Source of the DNA: JASJHI01 sp965371355
GTDB lineage: Bacteria > Actinomycetota > Acidimicrobiia > Acidimicrobiales > Ilumatobacteraceae
Direction: 5' to 3'
Length of the DNA stretch: 48,765 nucleotides
NCBI GenBank assembly: GCA_965371355.1
Contig: CBDUYD010000004.1
Coordinates: 1 to 48,765, forward strand
Under the pieces are notes generated by a model. It was given only the letters and a program-made list of their open reading frames with translations, had not been told where the DNA came from and did no database searches. Of this stretch, positions 8,277 to 17,073 are shown in pieces (position 1 is the first letter of the stretch; each line of letters begins with the position of its first letter). The translations under genes were made by a program, and so were the position numbers.

Positions 8277-9428
8277 GTGGTGGGATCGATCCGGGTGCTC
8301 TACGTGATCGACAGCCTCGCACCCGGAGGGGCGGAGACGTCGCTCGCCTCGATGGCCCCCCACCTCACGGCGCTCGGTATCGAGCTCCACGTCTGCTACT
8401 TCGTCGAGCGAGATGGTGTGCACGACCAGCTTCGCGACGCGGGAGTGACCCTCCATCGCGTCGACGCGCCACGTCTCGCCCGCGCATTCGCCCTTCGCCG
8501 GTTGATCGCGGCCACCGGAGCCGACATCGTCCACACGACCCTGTTCGAGGCCGATCAAGCGGGTCGGCTGGCCGGTGTGATGTCGCGTCGGCCGGTCATC
8601 TCGAGCCTGGTCAGCACCGGTTTCGAGCTCGGACCGTGGAGAAGTGCGTCCGGTCTGCGGGCTCGCGCCGCGGTCGCCGTCGACGCGATGACAGCCCGCG
8701 CCGTGGTTTCGTTCCACGCCGTCAGCGCGCCGGTCGCCGACGTGATGTCGCGCAGGCTCCTCGTCGGCCGTGACCGGTTCACGATCATCCCCCGAGGGCG
8801 CGAGCCGGCCGCTCTCGGCGAGCGCACCGCCGAACGACGTCGAGCGGTTCGCGAGCGGCTCGGTGTCGACCCGACGACCCCCCTCGTCGTCGGCATCGGC
8901 CGCGAGGTACTCCCGAAGGGTCACACGACGCTGCTGCGAGCCGTCACGGCGCTCGCCGACGATGTGCCGGGCGTGAGAGTGCTGCTCGCCGGGCAGCGAG
9001 GCGACCGGAGCGACGAGATCGGCCGGGTGATCGACGAGCTCGGCATCGGGGGAATCGTCGAGCGACTCGGCCACCGCAGCGACGTGCCAGATCTGCTGGC
9101 GGCCGCCGACGCGCTCGCCTTCCCGTCGTCGCGCGAGGGATTCCCCGGCACGCTCGTCGAGGCGCTCGCCCTCGAGTGCCCGATCGTGGCGAGCGACATC
9201 CCGGCCATCCGCAGCGTCCTCCAGCGCCCGGGCGGGCGTCTCCTCGGCGCCCTCGTGCCGGTGGCCGACAGCAGCGCGCTTGCCCGATCACTCGCCGCCC
9301 TCCTCTCCGCGCCGCGCGACGACGCGGGGCTCTCCGACGGGCGCGAGGTGTTCCTCGACGAGTTCACGACCGCCGCCGTCGCCGAGCGCATGACGGCGCT
9401 CTACCGGTCGGTTCTCCGCTCCCGCTGA
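8277..9428 (+). CDS. GT4-family glycosyltransferase
   Basis: A 383-residue GT-B enzyme that opens with IRVLYVIDSLAPGGAETS, the classic N-terminal motif of GT4 proteins. The donor domain has REGFPGTLVEA (E-x7-E), then IVASDIPAI. The frame is open far upstream, but that reading lies on the opposite strand of the deacetylase gene. The GTG at 8277, 7 nt after a -10 hexamer, is therefore taken as the start. It precedes the hydrolase/ligase/ACP module by about 127 nt. The sugar specificity is unknown; the fold and class are secure. Confidence 0.87.
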   Translation: MVGSIRVLYVIDSLAPGGAETSLASMAPHLTALGIELHVCYFVERDGVHDQLRDAGVTLHRVDAPRLARAFALRRLIAATGADIVHTTLFEADQAGRLAGVMSRRPVISSLVSTGFELGPWRSASGLRARAAVAVDAMTARAVVSFHAVSAPVADVMSRRLLVGRDRFTIIPRGREPAALGERTAERRRAVRERLGVDPTTPLVVGIGREVLPKGHTTLLRAVTALADDVPGVRVLLAGQRGDRSDEIGRVIDELGIGGIVERLGHRSDVPDLLAAADALAFPSSREGFPGTLVEALALECPIVASDIPAIRSVLQRPGGRLLGALVPVADSSALARSLAALLSAPRDDAGLSDGREVFLDEFTTAAVAERMTALYRSVLRSR

Positions 9429-9476
9429 CAGTGTCATCGTTCCTGCTCCGGACGCCACGGACGCCTCCCACGCCAG

Positions 9477-9482
9477 TATCAT
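9477..9482 (+). promoter_or_regulatory. -10 element TATCAT for the acyl-activation module
   Basis: TATCAT lies 10 nt before an in-frame ATG at 9493 and 73 nt before the ribosome-site-preceded ATG at 9556. Either start could be used for the first hydrolase. Confidence 0.35.
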
Positions 9483-9555
9483 GAGACGACGGATGGGCGT
9501 CGACCCGAGCACGGCGGCGAGGGGTATACGCAGCGATCCGACGAGAGGTGGGAAG

Positions 9556-10458
9556 ATGAACATACGCAACGGCGATTCCGGCTCGATCCGGCGGCTCGAC
9601 GATGGCACGACCGAGGAAGCGGGATGGGTCGACGTCGACGGCGAGCGGGTCTACCACGTCACCCGCGTGCCAGGCGGGCACGTTCGAGCATGCCTCACCC
9701 TCTGCCCGGCGGTCGGTGGCGAATTCGACGGCGGCTATCGCCGCCAGACCATGCTCGCCCGCGCGCTGGCCGAGCACGGGGTGGCGATCCGACGCATCCA
9801 CTACCGGGGCACGGGCAACAGCCACATCTTCACCACGGCGGTCCGCACGACGATGATCGCCGATGCGGTCAACGCCGCCACCGACCTCGCCGAGCAGCAC
9901 CCGGGGAGCGTGCAGATCATTCTCGGCGAGCGGGTCGGCGCCCTCGTCGCAGCCGAGGTGGCGATCGCCGTCTCGGCCGACCAACTGGTCCTCTGGCATC
10001 CGGTCACCGACATCACCACGTTCGTGCGTGAGCTGGGGCGGGCCGCCAAGCTGCAGACGGTGGCGACCGGCCGCGACCAGGGCGGCGACGACCTCGCCGC
10101 GATCTTCCGTGACGGCTACGACGCCGGGGTCGGCGACCTGGTCGGGTTCTCGGTGGTGCGCGCGACGCTCGACAGCTTCGAGGGCCACAGGCTCGTCGAT
10201 TCGCCGCCACCTCCCGGGTGCACGGTCGATCTGTTCCAGTTCGGCCGCAAGTCGGTCGACCCGAAGTTCGCCAAGCTGCTCGCCGCATGGGAAGACACCA
10301 CGACGCGTTCGCATCTGGTCGACGAGGCCGAGATCTGGTGGTTCGCCCCCGGCCCGTGGAAGCGCGGCGAGGAGGGCCGCCCGGTCACCGTGGCAGTCCT
10401 CGCCGCAACCGTCCCCGTCATCGCAGAGATGGCGAAAACACGATCCGAGGTCTTATGA
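9556..10458 (+). CDS. Alpha/beta hydrolase-fold protein with Arg at the nucleophile elbow (exosortase-A hydrolase-2-like)
   Basis: A 300-residue protein from ATG 9556, preceded by AGGTGGGA; a leaderless in-frame ATG at 9493 is possible. The fold is that of serine hydrolases (RRIHYRGTGNS; IILGERVGALVA), but the nucleophile elbow GxSxG reads GERVG with Arg126 instead of Ser. I recall Arg at this place as typical of the exosortase A system-associated hydrolase 2 family, so this is probably a family trait and not decay. It may be a non-catalytic partner, or it may use another chemistry. The stop overlaps the next hydrolase by 4 nt (ATGA). Together with the ligase and ACP it forms an apparent acyl-transfer operon. 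Confidence 0.72.
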   Translation: MNIRNGDSGSIRRLDDGTTEEAGWVDVDGERVYHVTRVPGGHVRACLTLCPAVGGEFDGGYRRQTMLARALAEHGVAIRRIHYRGTGNSHIFTTAVRTTMIADAVNAATDLAEQHPGSVQIILGERVGALVAAEVAIAVSADQLVLWHPVTDITTFVRELGRAAKLQTVATGRDQGGDDLAAIFRDGYDAGVGDLVGFSVVRATLDSFEGHRLVDSPPPPGCTVDLFQFGRKSVDPKFAKLLAAWEDTTTRSHLVDEAEIWWFAPGPWKRGEEGRPVTVAVLAATVPVIAEMAKTRSEVL

Positions 10459-11402
10459 GCACCGACGCCCTCACAACCGACAGCGCCGAACTTCCGAGCG
10501 AGACGGTCCTCGACGACCGCGCGGTCCCCGACGAGGTGCCGCGCTGGCTCGAGGCCGGCGACGAGACGGTGCTGAGCGTGCTGACCCGGCCGATCGCCCC
10601 CGCGCGCGACGTCGGGGTGATCTTCCTCAACGGCGGCCACGGCGGAAGCTCGGCGGGGAAGAACCGCGTGCACACGCGCATGGCCGACGACCTCGCCCGC
10701 CGCGGCTTCCACAGCCTGCGCGTCGAGTGGCACGGCATCGGCGACAGCACCGGCGAGATCGACGAGTTCGTGATGGACGATCCGTTCGTCGACGAGGCGC
10801 TCGGCGCCGTCCGGGTGCTGCGCGACGAGGGCATCTCGAAGATCGCCATCTACGGCGAGTGCTTCGGCGCGCGGACCGCGGTCGTCGTCGCGGATCAGAT
10901 CCCCGAGCTGTGCGCGATGTTCCTGATCACACTCGTGCTGCGCGACGGCGCCGTCAGCGAGCAGACGTCGCAGCGGGTGGTCTCCGAACTCGACACGCAC
11001 GACTTCGTCAGGCGCCTCGACCGCGTCCGTCACCTCGGCGACCCCGAGAAGCGGGCGCTGTACGTCAAGCTCGTCCGCTCCAAGAGCCGTCAACTCTTGA
11101 AGACCGCCAAGCTCCGCGCGACCGGATCGAAGCTGCCACCGTGGGTGAGCCGCCAGATCGTCGCCGGGCTCGAGGATCTCGGGGCGCGCGGCGTCCCCGT
11201 GCATCTGGTCTACGGCACGAGCTACTGGGATCCGTACGCAGGCGACTTCGTACAGATCCGCGACGACCTCCGCCCGCTGCGCCACCCGAGCATCACCGGC
11301 GAGATCATGGACGAGATGATGGCCGGCTACCGCACGCTGCACGTGCAGGATCGGCTCGTCCCGATGGTCGGCGGGTGGATCGATCGAGCTGTACCCCGCT
11401 GA
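10455..11402 (+). CDS. Alpha/beta hydrolase with Cys nucleophile (exosortase-A hydrolase-1-like)
   Basis: A 315-residue alpha/beta hydrolase from an ATG that overlaps the upstream stop. The oxyanion region is FLNGGHGG, the segment RVEWHGIGDSTG matches the acidic/His turn after strand 4, and the nucleophile elbow is YGECFGA, so Cys136 replaces Ser. From memory of the family, GxCxG is usual in exosortase A system-associated hydrolase 1. Here the R-type and C-type proteins occur together, as in Gram-negative EPS loci. A thioesterase or acyltransferase role with the neighbouring ACP is plausible, since a Cys nucleophile is well suited to thioester exchange. The ligase gene starts 5 nt after its stop. 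Confidence 0.75.
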   Translation: MSTDALTTDSAELPSETVLDDRAVPDEVPRWLEAGDETVLSVLTRPIAPARDVGVIFLNGGHGGSSAGKNRVHTRMADDLARRGFHSLRVEWHGIGDSTGEIDEFVMDDPFVDEALGAVRVLRDEGISKIAIYGECFGARTAVVVADQIPELCAMFLITLVLRDGAVSEQTSQRVVSELDTHDFVRRLDRVRHLGDPEKRALYVKLVRSKSRQLLKTAKLRATGSKLPPWVSRQIVAGLEDLGARGVPVHLVYGTSYWDPYAGDFVQIRDDLRPLRHPSITGEIMDEMMAGYRTLHVQDRLVPMVGGWIDRAVPR

Positions 11403-11407
11403 ACGAC

Positions 11408-13012
11408 ATGCCGCTCGTCGTCCACGACCTCCTGACATCGGCGGCCGAACGCGATCCCGACGCGGTGGCCCTCGTCGACGGCGACCGTTCGATCACCTAC
11501 GGCGATCTCGCCGAGCAGGCCCGGCGCACCGCCCACATGCTCATCGGCGCGTGCGGCGTGCGACGCAACGATCGGGTCGGCGTGCATGCCGAGAAGTCGA
11601 TCGAGGCGATCATCGCGATCTACGCCACGATGTTGGCGGGGGCCTCCTACGTGCCGCTCGATCCGACCGCGCCGGCCGCCCGGATCGCCTACATCATCGG
11701 CAACTGTGGGATCCGCGTGCTCGCCTCGCCATCGAAACTGAAGAAGACCTGGACCTCGCTTGCCGAGGCCGGCGCGAGCCTCGACCACATCGTCGCCCTC
11801 GATGCAGATCCCGAGATGTCTCGGCCCGAATCGCTGCCGCCGACCACCGTTCTGCACGCCGGCTCGGCACTCGACGCCTTCGCCGACGAGCTCCCGCAGG
11901 TGATCGACGACGATCTCGCCTACATCCTGTACACCTCGGGATCCACCGGCGATCCCAAGGGTGTCATGGTGTCGCACCGCAACGCGATGGCGTTCGCCAC
12001 CTGGGCCGCCGACGAGTTCGCGCTCCTCCCTTCCGACCGCGTCGCACAGCTGGCCCCGCTGATCTTCGACCTCTCGACGTTCGACCTGTTCGCGTCGGCC
12101 CGGGCGGGTGCATCGGTGCACCTCGTCGGCCGCAAGGCGTCGATGTTCCCCGCCGACCTCCGCTCGTTCATCGACGACAACGACATCTCCGTCGTGTACG
12201 CGGTGCCGTCGATGCTCACGATGCTCGTCGAGCGGGGCGGGCTCACGCAGGGCTCACTGCCAACGCTGCGCCTGCTCCTGTTCGCCGGCGAGGTGTTTCC
12301 GACACGCCACCTCGCCGCGCTGATGAACCTCGTCCCCCACCCCCGGTACGCCAACCTCTACGGTCCGACCGAGACCAACGCGTGCACGTTTCACCGCGTG
12401 ACCGAGCCGCCGACACCCGACGATCCCCCGGTCTCGATCGGTGTCGCCATCGCCAACGACGAGACGATCGTCGTCGACAGCGACGGCGAGGTGGTCGCAC
12501 CGGGCGAGATCGGCGAACTCTACGTCCGCGGTGCCACGGTGATGCAGGGCTACTGGGGCGATCCGGAGCGAACAGCGCGGGTGCTCGTGATGCCTCCCGG
12601 ACACGTCGGCGGCCGCGAACCCGCCTACCGCACGGGCGACCTCGTGCGCGAGGAAGCCGACGGGACACTCACATTCCTCGGCCGTCGCGACAACCAGGTC
12701 AAGCGGCGCGGCTACCGCATCGAGCTCGGCGACATCGAGGCGGCGATCCTCGCGGATCAGCGCGTCATCGAGTGCGCCGTATCGGGGCTCCCGGACGACG
12801 AGTTGGGAACGCGCATCGTCGCCCACGTCGTCACCCACGATCAGCTCGAGCCGAAGGACGTGATCAGGATCTGCCTGCTGCACATCCCGCGCTATATGGT
12901 GCCCGACCACATCGAGTTCCTCGCCGGACTCCCCAAGACATCCACCGACAAGATCGACCGAGCCGAACTCACACGGCGCGCCCAAGAGGATCACACCGAT
13001 GACGGTTCCTGA
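11408..13012 (+). CDS. AMP-forming acyl/aminoacyl ligase (adenylation domain)
   Basis: A 534-residue ANL-superfamily enzyme. The ATG at 11408 follows the upstream stop by 5 nt; the frame is open for another 1.5 kb upstream, but that part is the shadow of the hydrolase genes. Motifs in order: YTSGSTGDPKGVMVSH (phosphate loop, from about residue 175), NLYGPTETNAC, YRTGDLV (about 406), RRGYRIELGDIE, and the C-terminal catalytic Lys in TSTDKIDRAEL (about 511). The style is closer to NRPS A domains and D-alanine-ACP ligases than to fatty acyl-CoA ligases. It should activate an acyl or amino acid as AMP ester and load the ACP encoded by the next gene, which overlaps it by 14 nt. Confidence 0.88.
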   Translation: MPLVVHDLLTSAAERDPDAVALVDGDRSITYGDLAEQARRTAHMLIGACGVRRNDRVGVHAEKSIEAIIAIYATMLAGASYVPLDPTAPAARIAYIIGNCGIRVLASPSKLKKTWTSLAEAGASLDHIVALDADPEMSRPESLPPTTVLHAGSALDAFADELPQVIDDDLAYILYTSGSTGDPKGVMVSHRNAMAFATWAADEFALLPSDRVAQLAPLIFDLSTFDLFASARAGASVHLVGRKASMFPADLRSFIDDNDISVVYAVPSMLTMLVERGGLTQGSLPTLRLLLFAGEVFPTRHLAALMNLVPHPRYANLYGPTETNACTFHRVTEPPTPDDPPVSIGVAIANDETIVVDSDGEVVAPGEIGELYVRGATVMQGYWGDPERTARVLVMPPGHVGGREPAYRTGDLVREEADGTLTFLGRRDNQVKRRGYRIELGDIEAAILADQRVIECAVSGLPDDELGTRIVAHVVTHDQLEPKDVIRICLLHIPRYMVPDHIEFLAGLPKTSTDKIDRAELTRRAQEDHTDDGS

Positions 13013-13247
13013 CTACGTCCGACAGTTCCTGCTCACCGAACTCGAATTCGCGGGCGACGACGACGAACTCACCGACGACTACCCGCTGCTCGACGCGGGT
13101 GTGCTCGACTCGCTCGGCATCATGACGCTCGTCGAGTACCTCGAGGCGGAGTTCGACATCATCATCGACGAAGACGATGTCGTCGCCGAACACTTCGAGT
13201 CGATCGATACCGTCGTCGCCCTCGTCGGCGCCAAGCAAGCCGCCTGA
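12999..13247 (+). CDS. Acyl carrier protein
   Basis: An 82-residue acidic carrier protein. The phosphopantetheine attachment motif is GVLDSLGIM with Ser38, in the usual DSL context. The length and the long run of Asp/Glu are typical of stand-alone ACPs. The start overlaps the end of the ligase gene by 14 nt, so the pair is translationally coupled and the ACP is almost certainly the acceptor of the ligase. It is the last gene of the operon; an 8-bp gap separates it from the end of the convergent NeuB-like gene. No phosphopantetheinyl transferase is seen nearby. Confidence 0.9.
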   Translation: MTVPDYVRQFLLTELEFAGDDDELTDDYPLLDAGVLDSLGIMTLVEYLEAEFDIIIDEDDVVAEHFESIDTVVALVGAKQAA

Positions 13248-13255
13248 GCGGGCCC

Positions 13256-14131
13256 TCAGCTCAGCGCTGCGGCCCCCCACTTCAGCTTGACCCGTTGCGG
13301 CTCCTCGATCGGCAGGATCTCGCTCGGCTTCGGTGCGAGCGCGTCGGCCGCCTGGGAGAGGTTGCGCTGCAGGCGGCGCATGCCGTCTGGCTCGAGGGAC
13401 GCCGCGTGATCGGTGCCCTTCCACGTGCGGTCGAGGGTGAAGTGACGCTCGATGTAGGTCGCGCCGAGCGTGTACGCGACCGTGTCGATGGCGATGCCGT
13501 TGTGGTGGCCCGAGTAGCCGATCGCCTCGACCTCGTCGCCGTACGCCTCGATGAGGCGCGGGATCTCGAGCAGGCAGGCCTCGCTCGCCTGGATCGGGTA
13601 ACCCGAGGTGCACGCGTAGAGCACGACGTCGCCGACGCGGCCGTGGTCGCGGAAGAGTTCGACGATCTGTGACTCCTCGTCGCGCGTCGTCATGCCGAGG
13701 CTGATGTGGATCTTGCCGCCGAACGTGCGGCAGGTCTCCTCGAGCAACCCGACATTGGTGTTCGCCGCCGACGGGATCTTCAGATATTGCGGGCCGACTA
13801 TGACGACCTCGCGCAGCGACTGCACGTCCCAGATCGACGTCGCGTAGACCATGTCGCGCTCGGTGCAGTAGTCCATCAGTTCCTTGTGCTGCTCGATCGT
13901 GAACTCGAGGTACTCGCGGTGCTCGCCGTAGGTGGCGCCGAACGAGTTCGCCGGCACCGGGTGGGGCGCGTCGTACTGATCCGCTGGTAGCAGGTCGCGA
14001 TTGGATCGCTTCTGGAACTTGACGTTCCGGATCTCGCAGAACGATCCGGCGACATCGACGAATCGCTTGGCGATCTCGAGATCGCCCATGTGGTTGCATC
14101 CGATCTCGGCGATCAGCGTTGGGGGTTCCAT
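13256..14131 (-). CDS. neuB: NeuB-like nonulosonate synthase lacking the SAF domain
   Basis: A 291-residue member of the sialic acid synthase family, which condenses phosphoenolpyruvate with an N-acyl or plain hexose to make a nine-carbon acid. Visible motifs: IAEIGCNHMGD, NVKFQKR, LKIPSAANTN, ISLGMTT, GYSGHHNG and IERHFTLD (metal-binding His residues), and GTDHAASLEP. The usual ATPFD motif reads ATSIWD. Canonical NeuB has about 345 residues because of a C-terminal antifreeze-like (SAF) domain that closes the active site of the partner subunit; here the protein stops at the barrel. The ATG follows a strong AAGGAGA ribosome site. It is grouped with NeuA- and KdsC-like genes on the same strand. 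The exact substrate is unknown. Confidence 0.83.
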   Translation of the reverse strand: MEPPTLIAEIGCNHMGDLEIAKRFVDVAGSFCEIRNVKFQKRSNRDLLPADQYDAPHPVPANSFGATYGEHREYLEFTIEQHKELMDYCTERDMVYATSIWDVQSLREVVIVGPQYLKIPSAANTNVGLLEETCRTFGGKIHISLGMTTRDEESQIVELFRDHGRVGDVVLYACTSGYPIQASEACLLEIPRLIEAYGDEVEAIGYSGHHNGIAIDTVAYTLGATYIERHFTLDRTWKGTDHAASLEPDGMRRLQRNLSQAADALAPKPSEILPIEEPQRVKLKWGAAALS

Positions 14132-14176
14132 GTTTGGTCTCCTTGTCTTGCGGTGCGATCGGTGATGGCTCGCCCG

Positions 14177-15058
14177 TCACCAGGCGGTCCAGCCCCCGTC
14201 GACGATGAGGTTGGCTCCGGTCATGTAGGTCGAGGCGTCGGAACAGAGGAATGCGATCGCCCCCCGATACTCGTCGGGGTGCGCCATGCGATCGAGGATG
14301 GTGCGCGACGAGTACGCGGTGACGAACTCGTCGTCGTGGTCGTTGAATGCGCCGCCCGGCGTGAGCGCATTGACCCGGATGCCGGTTCCGCGGTAGTTGG
14401 CGGCCAGCGCCCTGGTGAACCCGAGCACCCCCGCCTTGCTGACCGAGTAGTCGAGCGGCTTGTACGACCGCGTGCCGTCGGCGCGCTCGTACAGGCGTTG
14501 GTCAGGTCCGTCGATGCCGTACGTCGAGGAGATGTTGACGATGACGCCACCGGCCCCGCGGCTCTCGAAATGCCGACACACCGCCTGGGTGACGAGGAAC
14601 ATCCCGGTGAGGTTGACGTCCATGCTCTTGCGCCATCGAGCGACCGGATATCGGGTGAACGAGACGTCGTCGATCGCAACGCCGCCCCGATCGTCGTCGC
14701 CCGGCTCTGCCTTCGGGTTGACCGCGGCGCTGTTGACGAGCACTTCGATCGGGCCGTCGGCGAGAATCCCGTCGACGCAGCGGGTGACGTCGGATTCGTC
14801 GGTGATGTCGCACTGCACGGCGAGGCAGGCGCCCCTTCGTGAGGGCTCGGCACGTGAGGGCTCGGCGGAGGACAGCTCTTCGGCGGCACTGGTTGCGGCT
14901 CGACCGTCGTGGTCGAGCAGGTAGACGGTGGCTCCGACGTCGAGCAGCGCCGACGCGAAGCGCGTGCCGAGGAGTCCGGCGCCGCCGGTGACTATCGCGC
15001 GCCGACCGGTGAGGTCGAAGAGGTCCCGCGTGTTCGTGATTCTGGATGGTTCGGTCAT
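14177..15058 (-). CDS. SDR-family oxidoreductase
   Basis: A 293-residue short-chain dehydrogenase/reductase. It has the cofactor loop IVTGGAGLLGTRFA, NSAAVN, the catalytic Ser in ISSTYG and the YSVSKAG Tyr/Lys pair, and it ends in VDGGW as usual for classical SDRs. The ATG at 15058 follows GGCGGAG at good spacing; earlier in-frame starts lack support. A 15-bp tandem duplication (14838-14867) gives an in-frame AEPSR repeat in a surface loop. It lies 45 nt upstream of the NeuB-like gene in the direction of transcription and probably oxidises or reduces a sugar precursor of the nonulosonate pathway. Confidence 0.85.
   Translation of the reverse strand: MTEPSRITNTRDLFDLTGRRAIVTGGAGLLGTRFASALLDVGATVYLLDHDGRAATSAAEELSSAEPSRAEPSRRGACLAVQCDITDESDVTRCVDGILADGPIEVLVNSAAVNPKAEPGDDDRGGVAIDDVSFTRYPVARWRKSMDVNLTGMFLVTQAVCRHFESRGAGGVIVNISSTYGIDGPDQRLYERADGTRSYKPLDYSVSKAGVLGFTRALAANYRGTGIRVNALTPGGAFNDHDDEFVTAYSSRTILDRMAHPDEYRGAIAFLCSDASTYMTGANLIVDGGWTAW
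14838..14867. repeat. 15-bp tandem duplication inside the SDR gene
   Basis: Two adjacent copies of cgtgagggctcggca/g. The period is a multiple of three, so it adds five residues (AEPSR) in frame. Confidence 0.8.
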
Positions 15059-15143
15059 GAGACTCCGCCGATGATGTCCCGTGCACAACCGTACCGCAAC
15101 GTGACGTCGAGGAACATGGCCTCGAGGCGCTCGAACACGGCGA

Positions 15144-16052
15144 TCAACCCGCGTCCCACACGCGGCGGGCAAGCGGTGGCACCCACGTGATCATCGTTCG
15201 CGCGAGATGCCGCACCGAGTGCTCGGACCGCCACGCGCTGACGAACCAGCCCCGAGCCTCGCCGTAGCGCCCGAGACGGGCGCTGCAAGCGCCGCACACG
15301 GCGGCGTAGTTGGCGTACGCGTGCGGATCGCGCCGGAGCCGGTCGCCGTGCACCTCGAGGAGTCGTTCCGTGCACGCGAGCAGGCGCTCGGGGTTGTTGC
15401 GGCCGCGTTCGGTGGGCGCGGCCCAGTTGATCCGCAGCAGCGGCTCGTCGATCGCGACGACCTTCCACGACCTGAGCGTGCAGAGCGGCAGCATGCGCAA
15501 CATGAACTCGGTCTGGTGGCTGCACTTGATGTCGTCGTCGAACCCGCCGGCCGCAAGGGCGCCGTCACGTCTCACGGCGAAGCTGCCGGCTGCGATGAGA
15601 CCGTCGTGGTCGTCGAACACCGGCCCGAGGTGCGTCGGAAGACGGGTCACCTCTACGTCTCCTTTGACATCGATGACGCCGCACGACACGACGGCGCACT
15701 CGCCGTCGTCGACGAAGGGTGCTGTCAGTCGGGCAGACCAGGTCGGAAGCGGTCGGTCGTCGTCGTCGACGAACGCGACGATCTCCCCCCTCGCCTCGCG
15801 GAGGCCGGTGTTCCGCGCGACCGACAGACCGCCGTTCGTCTGGTGGACGTAGCGCAGGCGCTCGTCGTCGAAGGCTCCGACGACCGCCTCGGTGTCGTCG
15901 GTCGAGCCGTCGTCGACGACGAGGATCTCGTAGTCCGCCCCCTGCTCCGCGAGAAGCTTCGTGCACAGCTCACCGAGTCGTTCGGCGCGATTGAACGTGC
16001 AGATGACGATGCTCAGCAGTGGCGATCGCCCGGACCGGTCGTCGTCAGCCAT
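15144..16052 (-). CDS. GT2-family glycosyltransferase
   Basis: A 302-residue GT-A fold enzyme. The N-terminus shows LLSIVICTFNRAERL, VDDGSTDDTEAVV, NGGLSVARNTGLREARG and the metal-binding acidic cluster FVDDDDRPLPTW, all standard for inverting GT2 proteins. The ATG at 16052 overlaps the stop of the upstream Gfo/Idh/MocA gene by 8 nt, which fixes the start better than the longer reading. No transmembrane segment is visible, so it should work on a lipid-linked acceptor at the inner face of the membrane. Its place inside the nonulosonate operon suggests that it adds a sugar next to, or bearing, the nonulosonate; this is inference. Confidence 0.87.
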   Translation of the reverse strand: MADDDRSGRSPLLSIVICTFNRAERLGELCTKLLAEQGADYEILVVDDGSTDDTEAVVGAFDDERLRYVHQTNGGLSVARNTGLREARGEIVAFVDDDDRPLPTWSARLTAPFVDDGECAVVSCGVIDVKGDVEVTRLPTHLGPVFDDHDGLIAAGSFAVRRDGALAAGGFDDDIKCSHQTEFMLRMLPLCTLRSWKVVAIDEPLLRINWAAPTERGRNNPERLLACTERLLEVHGDRLRRDPHAYANYAAVCGACSARLGRYGEARGWFVSAWRSEHSVRHLARTMITWVPPLARRVWDAG

Positions 16053-17070
16053 CGCCGCCGGGCCCCTGCTCGACGGCGACCGACCGATCGAGTGCGCACG
16101 ACCGCTCGATCGCCTCGACGAGGCGCACGGCCCGCACACCGTCTCGCAGCGTGGTCCGCAGCGGCGTTCCACCACGGATCGCAGCGAGGAAGTCGCTCAT
16201 CTGGCTCTCGAACATGGCGTGGCGATCATATGGCCAGGTCGTGACGATCGGATCGCCGCCGCTCGGTGTGTGCGTGAGACGCGCGCCGTAGTGATCCCAC
16301 TCGATCCGCCCTTCGGTACCGACGACGACGAGCGAGACGGTCCGCGGCCGCTGTCGGTAGTCGACGTGTCCGTACACCGGTGTGCCCGCGGCCGATCGGA
16401 AGAGGTACGACGCCGAGTCCTCGACATCGACCTCGAGATCGGTCACGTGTCCACCCGAGGCGTAGACTCGAACGAGCGGACCGAAGATCCACTCGAGGAC
16501 GTCGATGTGGTGGATCTGTGTGCGCAGCACACCACCGCCGAGGTCGCGCCGGGCGGCGTAGCCGGCGCGGTAGTCCTCGTCGGGGTGGTAGTCGGCGAGA
16601 TGTTCCCCCTGGTGCGCCTCGACCGCCAGGATCGTGCCGAGCGCACCCTCGCGCAGCACGTCGCGGATCTTCACCAGGCCCGGTTCGTAACGGAACTGGT
16701 GACCCACCCCGGCGACGAGACCCCGTGCCGCAGCCTGCGAGACGAGATCGTCGAGGCCGGCCGAGGCGGCGGCCACCGGCTTCTCGATCAGGACGTGGCG
16801 TCCCGCCTCGACCGCGGTGCGGAGATGACCGAGATGGAGCGAGGTCGGACTTGCGACGATCACCGCGTCGACCTCGTCGATCACGTCGGGGAGCCGATGG
16901 CTGACCGCGACCCGGGTGCCGTCGATCTCGAGGTGGTCGAGCCGCCGGTGCTCGGACACCGCTACCAGGTCCGAATGGCCGAGGGAGAGCAGCACCTCGA
17001 GGTGGCGACGCCCGATCGATCCGGTGCCGACCACCGCGATCGCGGGTGAGCCGGGAATCGCGTCGACCAT
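16045..17070 (-). CDS. Gfo/Idh/MocA-family oxidoreductase
   Basis: A 341-residue NAD(P)-dependent sugar oxidoreductase. The N-terminal Rossmann loop is IAVVGTGSIGRRHLEVL, the conserved EKPVAAAS follows near residue 95, and the substrate domain has GVGHQFRYEPG and QIHHIDVLEW with the His pair typical of the family. It lies 3 nt downstream of the NeuA-like gene and overlaps the following GT2 gene by 8 nt, so it is part of a tight operon. Related enzymes in nonulosonate clusters modify the six-carbon or nine-carbon intermediate by oxidation or epimerisation. The exact step is not deducible. Confidence 0.87.
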   Translation of the reverse strand: MVDAIPGSPAIAVVGTGSIGRRHLEVLLSLGHSDLVAVSEHRRLDHLEIDGTRVAVSHRLPDVIDEVDAVIVASPTSLHLGHLRTAVEAGRHVLIEKPVAAASAGLDDLVSQAAARGLVAGVGHQFRYEPGLVKIRDVLREGALGTILAVEAHQGEHLADYHPDEDYRAGYAARRDLGGGVLRTQIHHIDVLEWIFGPLVRVYASGGHVTDLEVDVEDSASYLFRSAAGTPVYGHVDYRQRPRTVSLVVVGTEGRIEWDHYGARLTHTPSGGDPIVTTWPYDRHAMFESQMSDFLAAIRGGTPLRTTLRDGVRAVRLVEAIERSCALDRSVAVEQGPGGDG

Positions 17071-17073
17071 CGT

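Noticed and set aside
9863..11407. Upstream part of a 1049-codon open frame that ends with the ligase
   Set aside because: This part is Arg/Ser-rich shadow sequence on top of the two hydrolase genes. The ligase family starts at 11408, directly after the upstream stop.
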